From: J088 sp003695505 [NCBI: Candidatus Dadabacteria bacterium]
GTDB taxonomy: Bacteria; J088
DNA: 10,227 nucleotides
Assembly: GCA_003695505.1 (NCBI GenBank)
Contig: RFIY01000116.1
Coordinates: 1 to 10,227 of the forward strand
Reading direction: 5' to 3'
The position numbers and the translations under genes are program-made. Shown here piece after piece: positions 1 through 9,381 of the stretch; within the stretch, counting starts at the first letter, position 1; each line of letters opens with the position of its first letter. Below the pieces are notes generated by a model. That model made no database searches. It was not told where the DNA came from and worked only from the letters and a program-made list of their open reading frames with translations.

Positions 1-458
1 GGCGACTCGACTTTCGCGATGTCCTGTACCGATTCGATGACCTTCTGCAATATCTTTTCTCCAAGTTCCGGGTGCGCGATTTCACGACCCCGGAAAAATA
101 CATTCAGTTTGACCTTGTCTCCCTCAGCCAGGAAGCGGCGAATGTGCCGCACCTTGGTCTCGAGGTCGTGCTTGTCGGTCTGCGGGCGCAACTTGACTTC
201 TTTGACAGTAATCGTCTGTTGCTTCTTGCGGGCTTCCTGAGACTTCTTTTTCTGTTGATACTTGAATTTTCCGAAGTCCATCAGCCGGCACACCGGCGGC
301 GTCGCGTTTGGCGCGACCTCGACCAGGTCGAGACCCTTTTCTTGCGCTGCTTCCATAGCTTTGGCGATATCCATAATGCCAAGCTGGCCGCCTTCGTCGT
401 CGACAACGCGTACGCTGCGGGCCCGAATCTGGCCGTTTACACGGTATTGATCTGCGAT
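1..458 (-). CDS. infC: Translation initiation factor IF-3, 3' end cut by the window edge, ATC start
   Basis: IF-3 binds the 30S ribosomal subunit, keeps it apart from 50S and checks the start-codon/initiator-tRNA pairing. 152 residues are visible; the E. coli protein has 180, and by alignment about 20 C-terminal residues lie beyond base 1. The N-terminal domain opens with YRVNGQIRA (residues 5-13). The family signature PPVCRLMDFGKFKY is at 54-67, a lysine-rich linker follows at about 66-81, and the C-terminal domain carries VKEVKLRP (85-92) and FRGREIAH. Start choice: an in-frame stop lies at 473-471, there is no ATG, GTG or TTG before codon 29, and AAGGAG (471-466) stands 7 bases before ATC at 458-456. 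Starts such as AUU (E. coli) and AUC (Myxococcus) are known for infC, where they allow IF-3 to repress its own translation. The upstream neighbour is a lipoprotein gene, not thrS. Identity is near certain; the exact start is an inference. Confidence 0.96.
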   Translation of the reverse strand, partial: MADQYRVNGQIRARSVRVVDDEGGQLGIMDIAKAMEAAQEKGLDLVEVAPNATPPVCRLMDFGKFKYQQKKKSQEARKKQQTITVKEVKLRPQTDKHDLETKVRHIRRFLAEGDKVKLNVFFRGREIAHPELGEKILQKVIESVQDIAKVES

Positions 459-465
459 GGCAAAA

Positions 466-471
466 CTCCTT
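466..471 (-). promoter_or_regulatory. Ribosome-binding site that decides the infC ATC start
   Basis: AAGGAG on the minus strand is a strong Shine-Dalgarno match with a 7-base spacer to ATC at 458-456. No ordinary start codon lies in the IF-3 frame between the upstream stop (473-471) and codon 29, so this site is what points to ATC as the initiation codon. Confidence 0.8.
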
Positions 472-571
472 CACACCCGATGCGCTGCGGCACGCGGGCG
501 CCATGGTTTACAACAACCTGCCAACAGGGACAATTCGGGGCGGACCGCCCGCCAAGCCGAACAAATAAACT

Positions 572-600
572 ATTATGGCATAAGTCGGCAAATCGGTCAC
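572..600 (-). promoter_or_regulatory. Predicted sigma-70 promoter for infC
   Basis: Minus strand: -35 GTGACC (600-595, 4 of 6 to consensus), a 17-base spacer, and -10 CATAAT (577-572, 5 of 6). The -10 is preceded by TGC, giving an extended -10 (TGN). Transcription would start near 565 and give a leader of about 105 bases before the infC ATC codon. The segment is clearly more AT-rich than its surroundings. The 459-659 gap holds no gene that I can support. Confidence 0.55.
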
Positions 601-630
601 GCGGGGCGATGCGTGCGCCTGCCGGAGCGA

Positions 631-648
631 GCCGCTGGATGCAGCGGC
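631..648. repeat. 7-bp inverted repeat (hairpin) after the lipoprotein gene
   Basis: GCCGCTG is paired with CAGCGGC around a 4-base loop, 12 to 29 bases beyond the stop codon of the lipoprotein gene. No T-run follows on either strand, so it does not look like a classical intrinsic terminator. It could slow polymerase or stabilise the 3' end of the message. Confidence 0.4.
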
Positions 649-659
649 AAGCATCCGCT

Positions 660-2222
660 TCAGGGGGTGGTCCAGCGCATCAGGATCAGCTCGGCGGCTT
701 TCGCGCGCACCGAAAAATCGGGGCTGAGCGGGAAGTCCATCGGCCAGTAGCCAAACGGCAGCACTGCCAGTACCTCGGGGGTGGTCGCGGCCGCAGCCAT
801 GAACGCATGCATCACCCGGGCCTGATCGGTATCGGAATACTGCCAGGTTCCCTGCTGCCATTCGTCCTCGCCATCGTACACCGCATTCTGCAGGTTGACC
901 GAGTAGAAACTGGTGCCGCGCCACGATCGGGCGACCGACGCGTAGCTCGGCTCGACCGTGATCGGCAGACTGTGCAACCGCGCGACGGCGACGACGGGGG
1001 CAAGCAACCCGGAGGCTGCGTCGGCAAGCTGCTCGTCGGTCGGACTGGCATCGGGGACGAGCTGGCCAGAGATCTGGTAGCTGATGAAGTCGATGGCGTC
1101 CCAGAAGCTGATCGCGGTGGTTGCGGGGATGACATAGCTGGTTCCGCCTGCGTCGGAAAACTGCCAGATGTTGATGCCGACCTGACCCGGAAAGACATTG
1201 CGAACGGCCTGCAACAGGGAGCGCCAGTGGCTGTCTGCATTCGGATCCGGTGGGTCGTTGTGCAGTCCGTCAGGGTAGAACGCGTAGAAACGTGCCCCGT
1301 TGGCCGCCGCGATTTTGGCGTGGTGGACGTGCATCGCCGTCAGCGTGCTGAACCAGGCATCCCACCAGCTGGCCGGACGGCTGCCGATATTGTAGCCCTT
1401 CGGATGCACCTGTGGCTGCATGATCACATCGATGCCTGCGTCGGCCAGCGATCGCACTTGCGCGGCAAGCTTGTCGTCCGGATAATTCGGGTTTTCGTCA
1501 ATCAGATTGTCGATTTCAGGAACGGGGTCGAGTGTCGAGACCTGCCACGGCGGCGACAGCAATGCGTAGCGAAAACCGCGGTCATGCAGGCGGTTCGCAG
1601 TCGCGGTCAGCGTCAGCGCGAACGCGGGCTCCCAGAGGTCGGCCAGATACGCGCCGATACTCAGGCCAGCGCCCGTCGTCCGCGGACTGATTGGCCCGGC
1701 CGTCAAGGATGGAACGGTGGTTGGCCAGGTGCCACTGGCCGGGAACCAGCGCCAGCGCGTGATGGTGTCTGTCTGCGTGGTGCCCGCCGAAAAGCTGACG
1801 CTGCGGCCGTACTGGCTCCAGAAGTAGTCATTGCGATCTGGTTCCAGATATTCGGCACCGGGAAAATTGAACTGGTTGCGTGTGTAGCGATAGCGAACGG
1901 CGCCGGGCTCGGTCTGTGCGGTCACGGTGGCCGTGAATACGCCCGGCGCCGCTTCCTGCATCGGGACGGGAATGTTGCCCTGCAGCCAGAGGGTGATCTC
2001 GTCCTCGGGTGGCGTATTGGCCGGAACGTTGACTCGAAACAGCATCCCACCGGACAAACCGCCCGCGGTGGTGCTCGTCGCATCGTCGCTGGCGGATTGA
2101 TCGCTCGCGGCGTCGGAGCTGCCGCTCGTGGCGTCATTCCCGCCGCTGCAGGCAGCGATGGCCAGCATCAGTGCCGTTGCGGAGAAAAACCAGAAATGTT
2201 TTCGGAAGGGGGCATGCTGCAT
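660..2222 (-). CDS. Lipoprotein with N-terminal carbohydrate-binding-like domain and GH113-like TIM barrel
   Basis: 520 residues, predicted to be exported and lipid-anchored: basic N-terminus (R7, K8), hydrophobic stretch 10-24 and lipobox IAAC with C25. A Ser/Thr/Asp/Ala-rich linker covers about 26-57. Residues about 60-135 look like a small beta-sandwich of CBM20 style (RYRYTRN at 110-116). Residues about 185-517 resemble a GH113-type beta-mannanase barrel: IDVIMQPQVHP (264-274), HWRSLLQAVRNVFPG (332-346), FWDAIDFISY (373-382) and ITVEPSY (421-427), where E424 is the likely nucleophile. The C-terminal helix is AKAAELIL (508-515). The strand expected to carry the acid/base glutamate (GTE in relatives) reads FYAFYPDG (312-319), so activity is uncertain. 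The substrate cannot be told. The ATG at 2222 has GGAGG 5 bases upstream. An FNR-like box and a -10-like hexamer precede it. The family is assigned from memory of motifs. Confidence 0.72.
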   Translation of the reverse strand: MQHAPFRKHFWFFSATALMLAIAACSGGNDATSGSSDAASDQSASDDATSTTAGGLSGGMLFRVNVPANTPPEDEITLWLQGNIPVPMQEAAPGVFTATVTAQTEPGAVRYRYTRNQFNFPGAEYLEPDRNDYFWSQYGRSVSFSAGTTQTDTITRWRWFPASGTWPTTVPSLTAGPISPRTTGAGLSIGAYLADLWEPAFALTLTATANRLHDRGFRYALLSPPWQVSTLDPVPEIDNLIDENPNYPDDKLAAQVRSLADAGIDVIMQPQVHPKGYNIGSRPASWWDAWFSTLTAMHVHHAKIAAANGARFYAFYPDGLHNDPPDPNADSHWRSLLQAVRNVFPGQVGINIWQFSDAGGTSYVIPATTAISFWDAIDFISYQISGQLVPDASPTDEQLADAASGLLAPVVAVARLHSLPITVEPSYASVARSWRGTSFYSVNLQNAVYDGEDEWQQGTWQYSDTDQARVMHAFMAAAATTPEVLAVLPFGYWPMDFPLSPDFSVRAKAAELILMRWTTP

Positions 2223-2254
2223 CGGGGCCTCCGTGACGAGAAACCATCATCCCC

Positions 2255-2260
2255 ATATTG
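2255..2260 (-). promoter_or_regulatory. Possible -10 element of the lipoprotein gene
   Basis: CAATAT on the minus strand (or ACAATA one base further upstream) would start transcription near 2248-2249, about 26 bases before the ATG. The FNR-like box would then be centred near -42.5 to -43.5, close to the -41.5 of class II FNR-activated promoters. No separate good -35 is seen, which fits activator dependence. The hexamer alone is a weak match. Confidence 0.35.
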
Positions 2261-2284
2261 TCCGCGGAATGCTGCCGGATTTCA

Positions 2285-2298
2285 TTGACCTGGATCAA
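2285..2298 (-). promoter_or_regulatory. FNR/ANR-type operator
   Basis: The minus strand reads TTGATCCAGGTCAA, matching 9 of the 10 fixed bases of the FNR consensus TTGAT-N4-ATCAA; the second half-site is GTCAA. It lies in the gap between the uvrA stop and the lipoprotein start, with its near edge 62 bases before the ATG. FNR and ANR are oxygen-sensing iron-sulfur activators in proteobacteria. Another CRP/FNR-family member (Dnr-like) could use the same site. Confidence 0.55.
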
Positions 2299-2299
2299 A

Positions 2300-2315
2300 C
2301 TGGAACGCTGTCCAG
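2300..2315 (-). terminator. Weak hairpin after uvrA
   Basis: On the minus strand CTGGA and TCCAG can pair around a 6-base loop, followed by TTTG. It lies 5 bases beyond the uvrA stop codon. The stem is only 5 bp and the T-run is short, so it is at best an inefficient terminator, and uvrA transcripts could read into the lipoprotein gene. Confidence 0.22.
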
Positions 2316-2320
2316 CCTGC

Positions 2321-5215
2321 TCACATTCGGTCGGCGGCAAGCAGCGGGCGCAGCCACTGTCCGGTCAGCGATTCGCTGTTCGCGGCGACCTGCTCGGGCG
2401 TGCCGGCCGCGACGATGCGGCCGCCGTTGGCGCCACCGCCGGGGCCGAGGTCGATCACCCAGTCGGCCGCCTTGACGACATCCATGTGGTGCTCGATGAC
2501 GACGACCGTGCTGCCCTGGCTGGCGAGGCGCTGTAGTACTTCGAGCAATTTCCGCACGTCTTCGATATGCAGACCGGTCGTGGGTTCATCGAGGATGTAG
2601 AGCGTGTCGCCGGTCGCCTTGCGGGTCAGCTCCCTTGCCAGCTTGATCCGCTGCGCCTCGCCGCCGCTGAGTGTCGTTGCCGGCTGGCCCAGTTGCAGAT
2701 AGCCGAGGCCGACTTCGTTGAGCAGCGACAGCTTGCGGTGCAGGACCGGAATCGCTGCAAAGAATTCCGCAGCCTCTTCGATCGTCATGTCGAGGACTTC
2801 GCTGATGTTCTTGCCCTTGTAGCGGATTTCCAGCGTCTCGCGGTTGTAGCGATGACCACGGCACTGTTCGCAGGTCACGAATACGTCGGGCAGAAAATGC
2901 ATTTCGATCTTGACGACACCGGCGCCTTCGCACGCCTCGCAGCGGCCGCCACGGACATTGAAGCTGAAGCGTCCGGCCGCGTAGCCGCGGGCGCGACTCT
3001 CCGGTACCGATGCGAACAACTGACGGATCGGTGTGAACAGGTCCACATATGTCGCCGGATTCGAGCGCGGTGTGCGTCCGATTGGGGCCTGGTCGATGTC
3101 GATGACTTTCTTGAAGTGCTCCAGTCCGCTGATCGCGTCGAGCTGCCCGACGGCCTTGTGGGTCTTGTGCAGGCGGTTGTGCATCGCCGGGTAGAGCGTG
3201 TCGAGGACGAGTGTCGACTTGCCCGAACCGCTGACGCCGGTCACCGCGACCAGGCAACCGACGGGGATGTCGACATCGACGTTCCGGAGGTTGTGCGCCG
3301 CCGCGCCACGAATCTGAATCCAGTCGCAGGGCTCCCGGCGACGGCCGGGAATCGGAATCGACTTGCGGCCGGAGAGGTACGCACCGGTCAGCGAGGTCTT
3401 ACTCTGTTCGATTGCATCGGGCGGTCCCTGCGCGATGACCTGGCCACCGTGGCGCCCCGCGCCCGGCCCCAGATCGACGATCCAGTCGGCGGCGCGGATC
3501 GTCGCTTCGTCATGCTCGACGACGAGGACCGAGTTGCCGCGATCTCGCAGGCGCAGCAGTGTGCGCAGCAACCGGTCGTGGTCGGCGGGGTGCAGGCCGA
3601 TCGATGGTTCGTCGAGGATGTAGAGGACGCCGGTCAGGGCGTTGCCGAGCTGCGTGGCCAACCGAATGCGCTGCTCTTCGCCGCCGCTGAGCGTGGCGGC
3701 CTTGCGGCTGAGCGTCAGATACCCGAGTCCGACATCGATCAGGAAGCGCAGCCGCTCGCGGACTTCGGCCAGCGCCCGTTCGGCTACCTTGCGGTCGCGT
3801 TCGCCGAGCGTCAGCGTCTCGATCCAGGCCGAGGCGTCGCCAATCGTCATCGCGGTGACCTCGGCAATGTTGTGCTGGCCGATGCGCACGGCAAGGATTT
3901 CGGGCCGCAGTCCGGAGCCGTTGCAGCTCGGACAGGGCTGGTCGGTCATGTACTGTTCGAGTTCCTCCCGCACCGCGGCGCTTTCGGTATCTCGGTAGCG
4001 TTCTTCGAGCATCGGGATGATGCCGGGGAACCGCTTCTTGAACGAGTAGCGGCTGCGCCCGTTTTTGCTGCGCAGTGAAATTTCGATATCGACCGGTTCG
4101 TTCGCGGGCGGACCGTACAACAGGATCTTCTGCAATTCCGGTTCGAGTGAGCCGAACGAGCGGTCGAGACGAAAATCGAAACGGTCAGACAGCCCTTGCA
4201 GGAGCTGGTCGATGTAGGTGCGGCGACGGCCGGCCCACGGTGCAATCGCGCCATCTGCGATTGGCCGGTCCGGGTCGGGCACAACCAGCCGTGCATCAAA
4301 CACGCGCAGGATGCCGATGCCGTGGCAATCCGGGCAGGCGCCCTGTGGCGCGTTGAAACTGAACGCACGCGGCTCCAGCTCCGGAAAGCTGATGCCGCAG
4401 TCGGCGCAGCCGTGCGCCTCGCTCATCAGCATCGGCTCGTGCTCGCCGCTGAGCGGCACGATCCGCACCAGCCCCTCGGCCTGCTGCAGGGCGCTTTCGA
4501 TGCTGCTGGCGAGCCGGCTGCGGATGCCCTCGCGGATGACGAGCCGGTCGATGACCAGATCGATGTCGTGGGGGCGCTTGCGGTCCAGGTCGATCGGATC
4601 TTCGAGCAGGTGTTGCTCGCCGTCGATCTCGACGCGGGCGAATCCTTCGCGGCGCAGCCGGTCGAACAGCTCACGGTATTCGCCCTTGCGGCCGCGCACG
4701 ATGGGTGCGTTGATCGTGATGCGGGAGCGTTCGGGCAACTGCAGGACCGCATCGACCATCTGATCGACGGTCCAGCGCTCGATCGGTTTGCCGCAGCCAG
4801 GACAATACGGTGTGCCGATGCGTGCGAACAGCACCCGCAGATAGTCGTAGACCTCGGTGACCGTCCCGACGGTGCTGCGTGGGGTCCGGCCCGAATTGCG
4901 CTGCTCGATGCTGATCGCCGGGCTGAGGCCTTCGATCGACTCGACATCGGGCTTGTCCATCTGGTCCAGGAACTGCCGCGCGTACGCGCTCAAGCTTTCG
5001 ACGTAGCGGCGCTGTCCTTCGGCGTAGAGCGTGTCAAAGGCCAGCGTCGACTTGCCGCTGCCACTGAGGCCCGTGATGACGACCAGCCGGTTGCGCGGCA
5101 GGTCGACATCGACGTTTTTCAGGTTGTGCATCCGCGCGCCACGCACGCGAATGTGCGATGGCCCACTGCTGTCCGGCAGGGCCGTTGTCGTGTCGTGTTC
5201 GGTGGAATGCGCCAT
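2321..5215 (-). CDS. uvrA: UvrABC excinuclease subunit A (DNA damage sensor ATPase)
   Basis: UvrA dimers find helix-distorting DNA lesions and load UvrB in nucleotide excision repair. The protein has 964 residues (family about 940). There are two ABC ATPase halves: Walker [10 protein letters not shown] at 49-57 and GVSGSGKST at 660-668; signatures LSGGEEQ at 509-515 and LSGGEAQ at 849-855; Walker B LYILDEP at 531-537 and 872-878. Zinc-binding cysteine pairs are C138/C141 with C428/C431, C270/C273 with C294/C297, and C759/C762 with C782/C785. [17 protein letters not shown] (110-126) and the [19 protein letters not shown] stretch (64-82) are typical of UvrA. Odd points: the first signature has Glu where Ala is usual (residue 514), and about 17 residues precede the usual family start. 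No Shine-Dalgarno is evident, and a TACGAT hexamer lies 8 bases upstream of the ATG. No LexA box was recognised. It is divergent from the RaiA-like gene. Confidence 0.98.
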   Translation of the reverse strand: MAHSTEHDTTTALPDSSGPSHIRVRGARMHNLKNVDVDLPRNRLVVITGLSGSGKSTLAFDTLYAEGQRRYVESLSAYARQFLDQMDKPDVESIEGLSPAISIEQRNSGRTPRSTVGTVTEVYDYLRVLFARIGTPYCPGCGKPIERWTVDQMVDAVLQLPERSRITINAPIVRGRKGEYRELFDRLRREGFARVEIDGEQHLLEDPIDLDRKRPHDIDLVIDRLVIREGIRSRLASSIESALQQAEGLVRIVPLSGEHEPMLMSEAHGCADCGISFPELEPRAFSFNAPQGACPDCHGIGILRVFDARLVVPDPDRPIADGAIAPWAGRRRTYIDQLLQGLSDRFDFRLDRSFGSLEPELQKILLYGPPANEPVDIEISLRSKNGRSRYSFKKRFPGIIPMLEERYRDTESAAVREELEQYMTDQPCPSCNGSGLRPEILAVRIGQHNIAEVTAMTIGDASAWIETLTLGERDRKVAERALAEVRERLRFLIDVGLGYLTLSRKAATLSGGEEQRIRLATQLGNALTGVLYILDEPSIGLHPADHDRLLRTLLRLRDRGNSVLVVEHDEATIRAADWIVDLGPGAGRHGGQVIAQGPPDAIEQSKTSLTGAYLSGRKSIPIPGRRREPCDWIQIRGAAAHNLRNVDVDIPVGCLVAVTGVSGSGKSTLVLDTLYPAMHNRLHKTHKAVGQLDAISGLEHFKKVIDIDQAPIGRTPRSNPATYVDLFTPIRQLFASVPESRARGYAAGRFSFNVRGGRCEACEGAGVVKIEMHFLPDVFVTCEQCRGHRYNRETLEIRYKGKNISEVLDMTIEEAAEFFAAIPVLHRKLSLLNEVGLGYLQLGQPATTLSGGEAQRIKLARELTRKATGDTLYILDEPTTGLHIEDVRKLLEVLQRLASQGSTVVVIEHHMDVVKAADWVIDLGPGGGANGGRIVAAGTPEQVAANSESLTGQWLRPLLAADRM

Positions 5216-5223
5216 AACCGTTC

Positions 5224-5229
5224 ATCGTA
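5224..5229 (-). promoter_or_regulatory. Possible -10 element directly before the uvrA start
   Basis: TACGAT on the minus strand matches TANNNT and ends 8 bases before the uvrA ATG at 5215. A transcript would start at about 5217-5215, leaving almost no leader, which agrees with the missing ribosome-binding site. No clear -35 lies 16-18 bases upstream, so support is limited. Confidence 0.3.
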
Positions 5230-5269
5230 CCGGAGTCGGTTGGGCGCGTGCAGGGCCGAGCGTGATCGC

Positions 5270-5297
5270 TTGACGCCGCGTTGTTGGTGTGTACGTT
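5270..5297 (+). promoter_or_regulatory. Possible promoter of the RaiA-like gene
   Basis: -35 TTGACG (5270-5275, 5 of 6 to consensus), 16-base spacer, weak -10 TACGTT (5292-5297, 3 of 6). The transcript would start near 5304, with a leader of about 50 bases containing the ribosome-binding site AAAGGTGG at 5341-5348. The -10 is the weak point. Confidence 0.38.
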
Positions 5298-5319
5298 TTT
5301 GATGCGAAGCGGAGCGAAT

Positions 5320-5329
5320 CTGGAACCAG
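5320..5329. repeat. Perfect 10-bp palindrome CTGGAACCAG
   Basis: A perfect palindrome in the uvrA/RaiA-like intergenic region, downstream of the likely RaiA-like promoter and about 105 bases upstream of the uvrA start. It could be a regulator half-site pair or chance. It does not match the E. coli-type LexA box. Confidence 0.25.
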
Positions 5330-5354
5330 CCGAGAAACGTAAAGGTGGACACAA

Positions 5355-7918
<2,564 letters not shown>

Positions 7919-7967
7919 ATCCAGGGCGATCCGACGATCCGCGGCGCGAGGGCACGCCACAAACTCG

Positions 7968-8873
7968 TTAGCGCGGAGTGGCGCTGCCCGTCAGGCTGGT
8001 TGCCTCGCCGGAAGACATCGCGCGCGCAGGCGTCTGTGGCGATGCGGCCCGCGTGGCAAGCCACAGACCAACCAGCGTCGCGGTCGCGGCAGGGGGCAGT
8101 CGCGACGACAATGGCTCTGCCAGAATCAGAATTCCCATTGCCGCTGCGATGACAGGCACGGTCAGTTGTACGGTCGCGGCAATGGTACGGCTGAGGCGAG
8201 GTAGCACCGCATACCAGAGCGCATAGCCGAGCGCGGAGGTCAGCGCGCCGGACGCGACAGCGTACATTGCCCCGGTCGGATACACGGATCGGAGTTGGGG
8301 CGCGGCGAGCACCAGTGCCGGTACGGCCGCGATGGCAAAACTGGCCGTTGTCGTGACGAGCGGTGGTTCACGGCTGGTGCGTCCGGCCAGCGAATAGAAC
8401 CCCCAGGCCAGGCCGGATCCGGCCATGGTCAGGACGCCGGACACAGAAACACGAGCCTGGCCTGGCCACAGCAGCCAGCTCACGGCTGCCGCAGCAAGCC
8501 CGATCCCGGCCGTTCGTTGGCGGCCAAAATGTTCTCCGCGCAAACGAGCGGCACCAAGCATGGTCAACTGTACGGCTGCGAACAATACCAGAGCGCCCGT
8601 CGCTGTATCGATCTCCATATATGCCCGCGAGAAACAGGCGGCGTACACGAGCAACATCAGCCCCGTCCAGAGGTGGACGCGACGAAGCCGGAACCGTCCG
8701 CCCCTGGAGGCGAGAAGCAGGATCAGCGTGATGGCGCCGGAGCAAAGCCGGATGGCCGTAAATGCGTCGGCGCCGATCTGGCCAGACAACAGGCCGGCCC
8801 TTGCCAGCAGCGAATTGCCGGCAAAGGCCGTCATCACGATGGCCGTGAGGGCGATAACTCGTGGATCCGCCAC
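7968..8873 (-). CDS. EamA/DMT-family membrane transporter
   Basis: 301 residues from the GTG at 8873. About ten hydrophobic helices are visible (roughly 5-24, 37-56, 68-88, 91-109, 120-136, 144-164, 172-191, 200-219, 230-251, 258-275), the two-times-five arrangement of the drug/metabolite transporter superfamily. Typical motifs are LTAIVMTAFAGNSLLARAGL (9-28), IRLCSGAITL (41-50), ALGYALWYAVLPRLS (214-228) and QLTVPVIAAAMGILILAEPL (236-255). Such inner-membrane proteins export or exchange small metabolites; the substrate cannot be read from sequence. The GTG was chosen because it lies one base after the preceding stop codon and gives the usual family beginning (ADPRVIALT). An in-frame ATG at 8912 would add 13 unlike residues, overlap the upstream gene by 38 bases and has no ribosome-binding site. 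The C-terminal tail is Ala/Ser/Thr-rich. The gene ends 49 bases from the convergent ligA stop. Confidence 0.88.
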   Translation of the reverse strand: MADPRVIALTAIVMTAFAGNSLLARAGLLSGQIGADAFTAIRLCSGAITLILLLASRGGRFRLRRVHLWTGLMLLVYAACFSRAYMEIDTATGALVLFAAVQLTMLGAARLRGEHFGRQRTAGIGLAAAAVSWLLWPGQARVSVSGVLTMAGSGLAWGFYSLAGRTSREPPLVTTTASFAIAAVPALVLAAPQLRSVYPTGAMYAVASGALTSALGYALWYAVLPRLSRTIAATVQLTVPVIAAAMGILILAEPLSSRLPPAATATLVGLWLATRAASPQTPARAMSSGEATSLTGSATPR

Positions 8874-8874
8874 G

Positions 8875-9273
8875 TTACTGGCCGCGTTCCCCGAGCAGCC
8901 AGCGGATGACATCCGAATAATCCAGGATCAGCGAGATGCCATCCGTCCAGAGCAGTGTGACCAGCCAGGTACGGTAACGTTGTGGAGCGTCTGGTCCGAG
9001 ATAGCGCCATTCACGCCAGGCGAGCACCCACAGCGGCGTCCAGAATATGACATGCGGCAGGCCAAGCAGTCGCACCCAGCCAACAACTGCGTGAAGTGCG
9101 GCCATCGCCACCATCGCGGCAAAGAACAGGGCGAAGGCGACGCGGGGAAACCGTGCTTTCCAGAAGGCCAGCGCGGCAAAATTGACGACGCCGAGCCAGC
9201 ATACCCAGATGATCAACCAGGCGGGCTGGGCAAACATATCGACCAGAAAGGCGATGCCGGGAAGGTTGGACAC
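8875..9273 (-). CDS. Small integral membrane protein of unknown function
   Basis: 132 residues from a GTG start, with AGGG 6 bases upstream. I do not recognise the family. There are about four hydrophobic segments (roughly 17-38, 43-66, 72-88, 101-117) and many tryptophans. Between segments three and four comes a polar loop with WREWRYLGPDAPQRYRTW (86-103). The last part, DGISLILDYSDVIRWLLGER (111-130), is an amphipathic stretch with acidic residues D111, D118 and D121, which could be a functional motif or a membrane-surface helix. No signal peptide with a cleavage site is seen. The stop codon is one base before the EamA transporter's GTG start, so the two are probably translationally coupled and may work together. 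The serine hydrolase gene lies 108 bases upstream on the same strand. Confidence 0.78.
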   Translation of the reverse strand: MSNLPGIAFLVDMFAQPAWLIIWVCWLGVVNFAALAFWKARFPRVAFALFFAAMVAMAALHAVVGWVRLLGLPHVIFWTPLWVLAWREWRYLGPDAPQRYRTWLVTLLWTDGISLILDYSDVIRWLLGERGQ

Positions 9274-9381
9274 AGGACCCTGCCTTCATTCCATTGTGTA
9301 TGCGGAAATGCAGGTGTGTCGTGCCATCGCCCGCGATCTTACCGGATGTGTTCCGACCGGCCGCGAAACGCGCCGAGGCGC

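Noticed and set aside
72-2288. Plus-strand open frame of 738 codons
   Set aside because: It lies antisense across both infC and the lipoprotein gene, crosses two genes, has Arg/Gly-rich low-complexity translation and no family motif. It is a stop-poor shadow caused by high GC.
2567-5302. Long plus-strand open frames opposite uvrA (2567-4078 and 4196-5302)
   Set aside because: They mirror the codon pattern of uvrA and translate to Arg/Ala/Asp-rich sequence without domains.
5216-5354. LexA (SOS) box upstream of uvrA
   Set aside because: No CTGT-N8-ACAG match, and only an imperfect GTTC-N7-GCTC on the minus strand, which is not enough to claim SOS control.
7955-7983. Inverted repeat CGCCAC/GTGGCG between ligA and the transporter
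   Set aside because: 6-bp arms with a 17-base loop, no T-run, and one arm inside the transporter coding end; too weak to call a bidirectional terminator.
9274-9381. Promoter or terminator between the serine hydrolase and the small membrane protein
   Set aside because: A TAAGAT hexamer on the minus strand has no usable -35, and the GCGCC/GGCGC arms have a loop too short to fold well. I see nothing firm in this gap.
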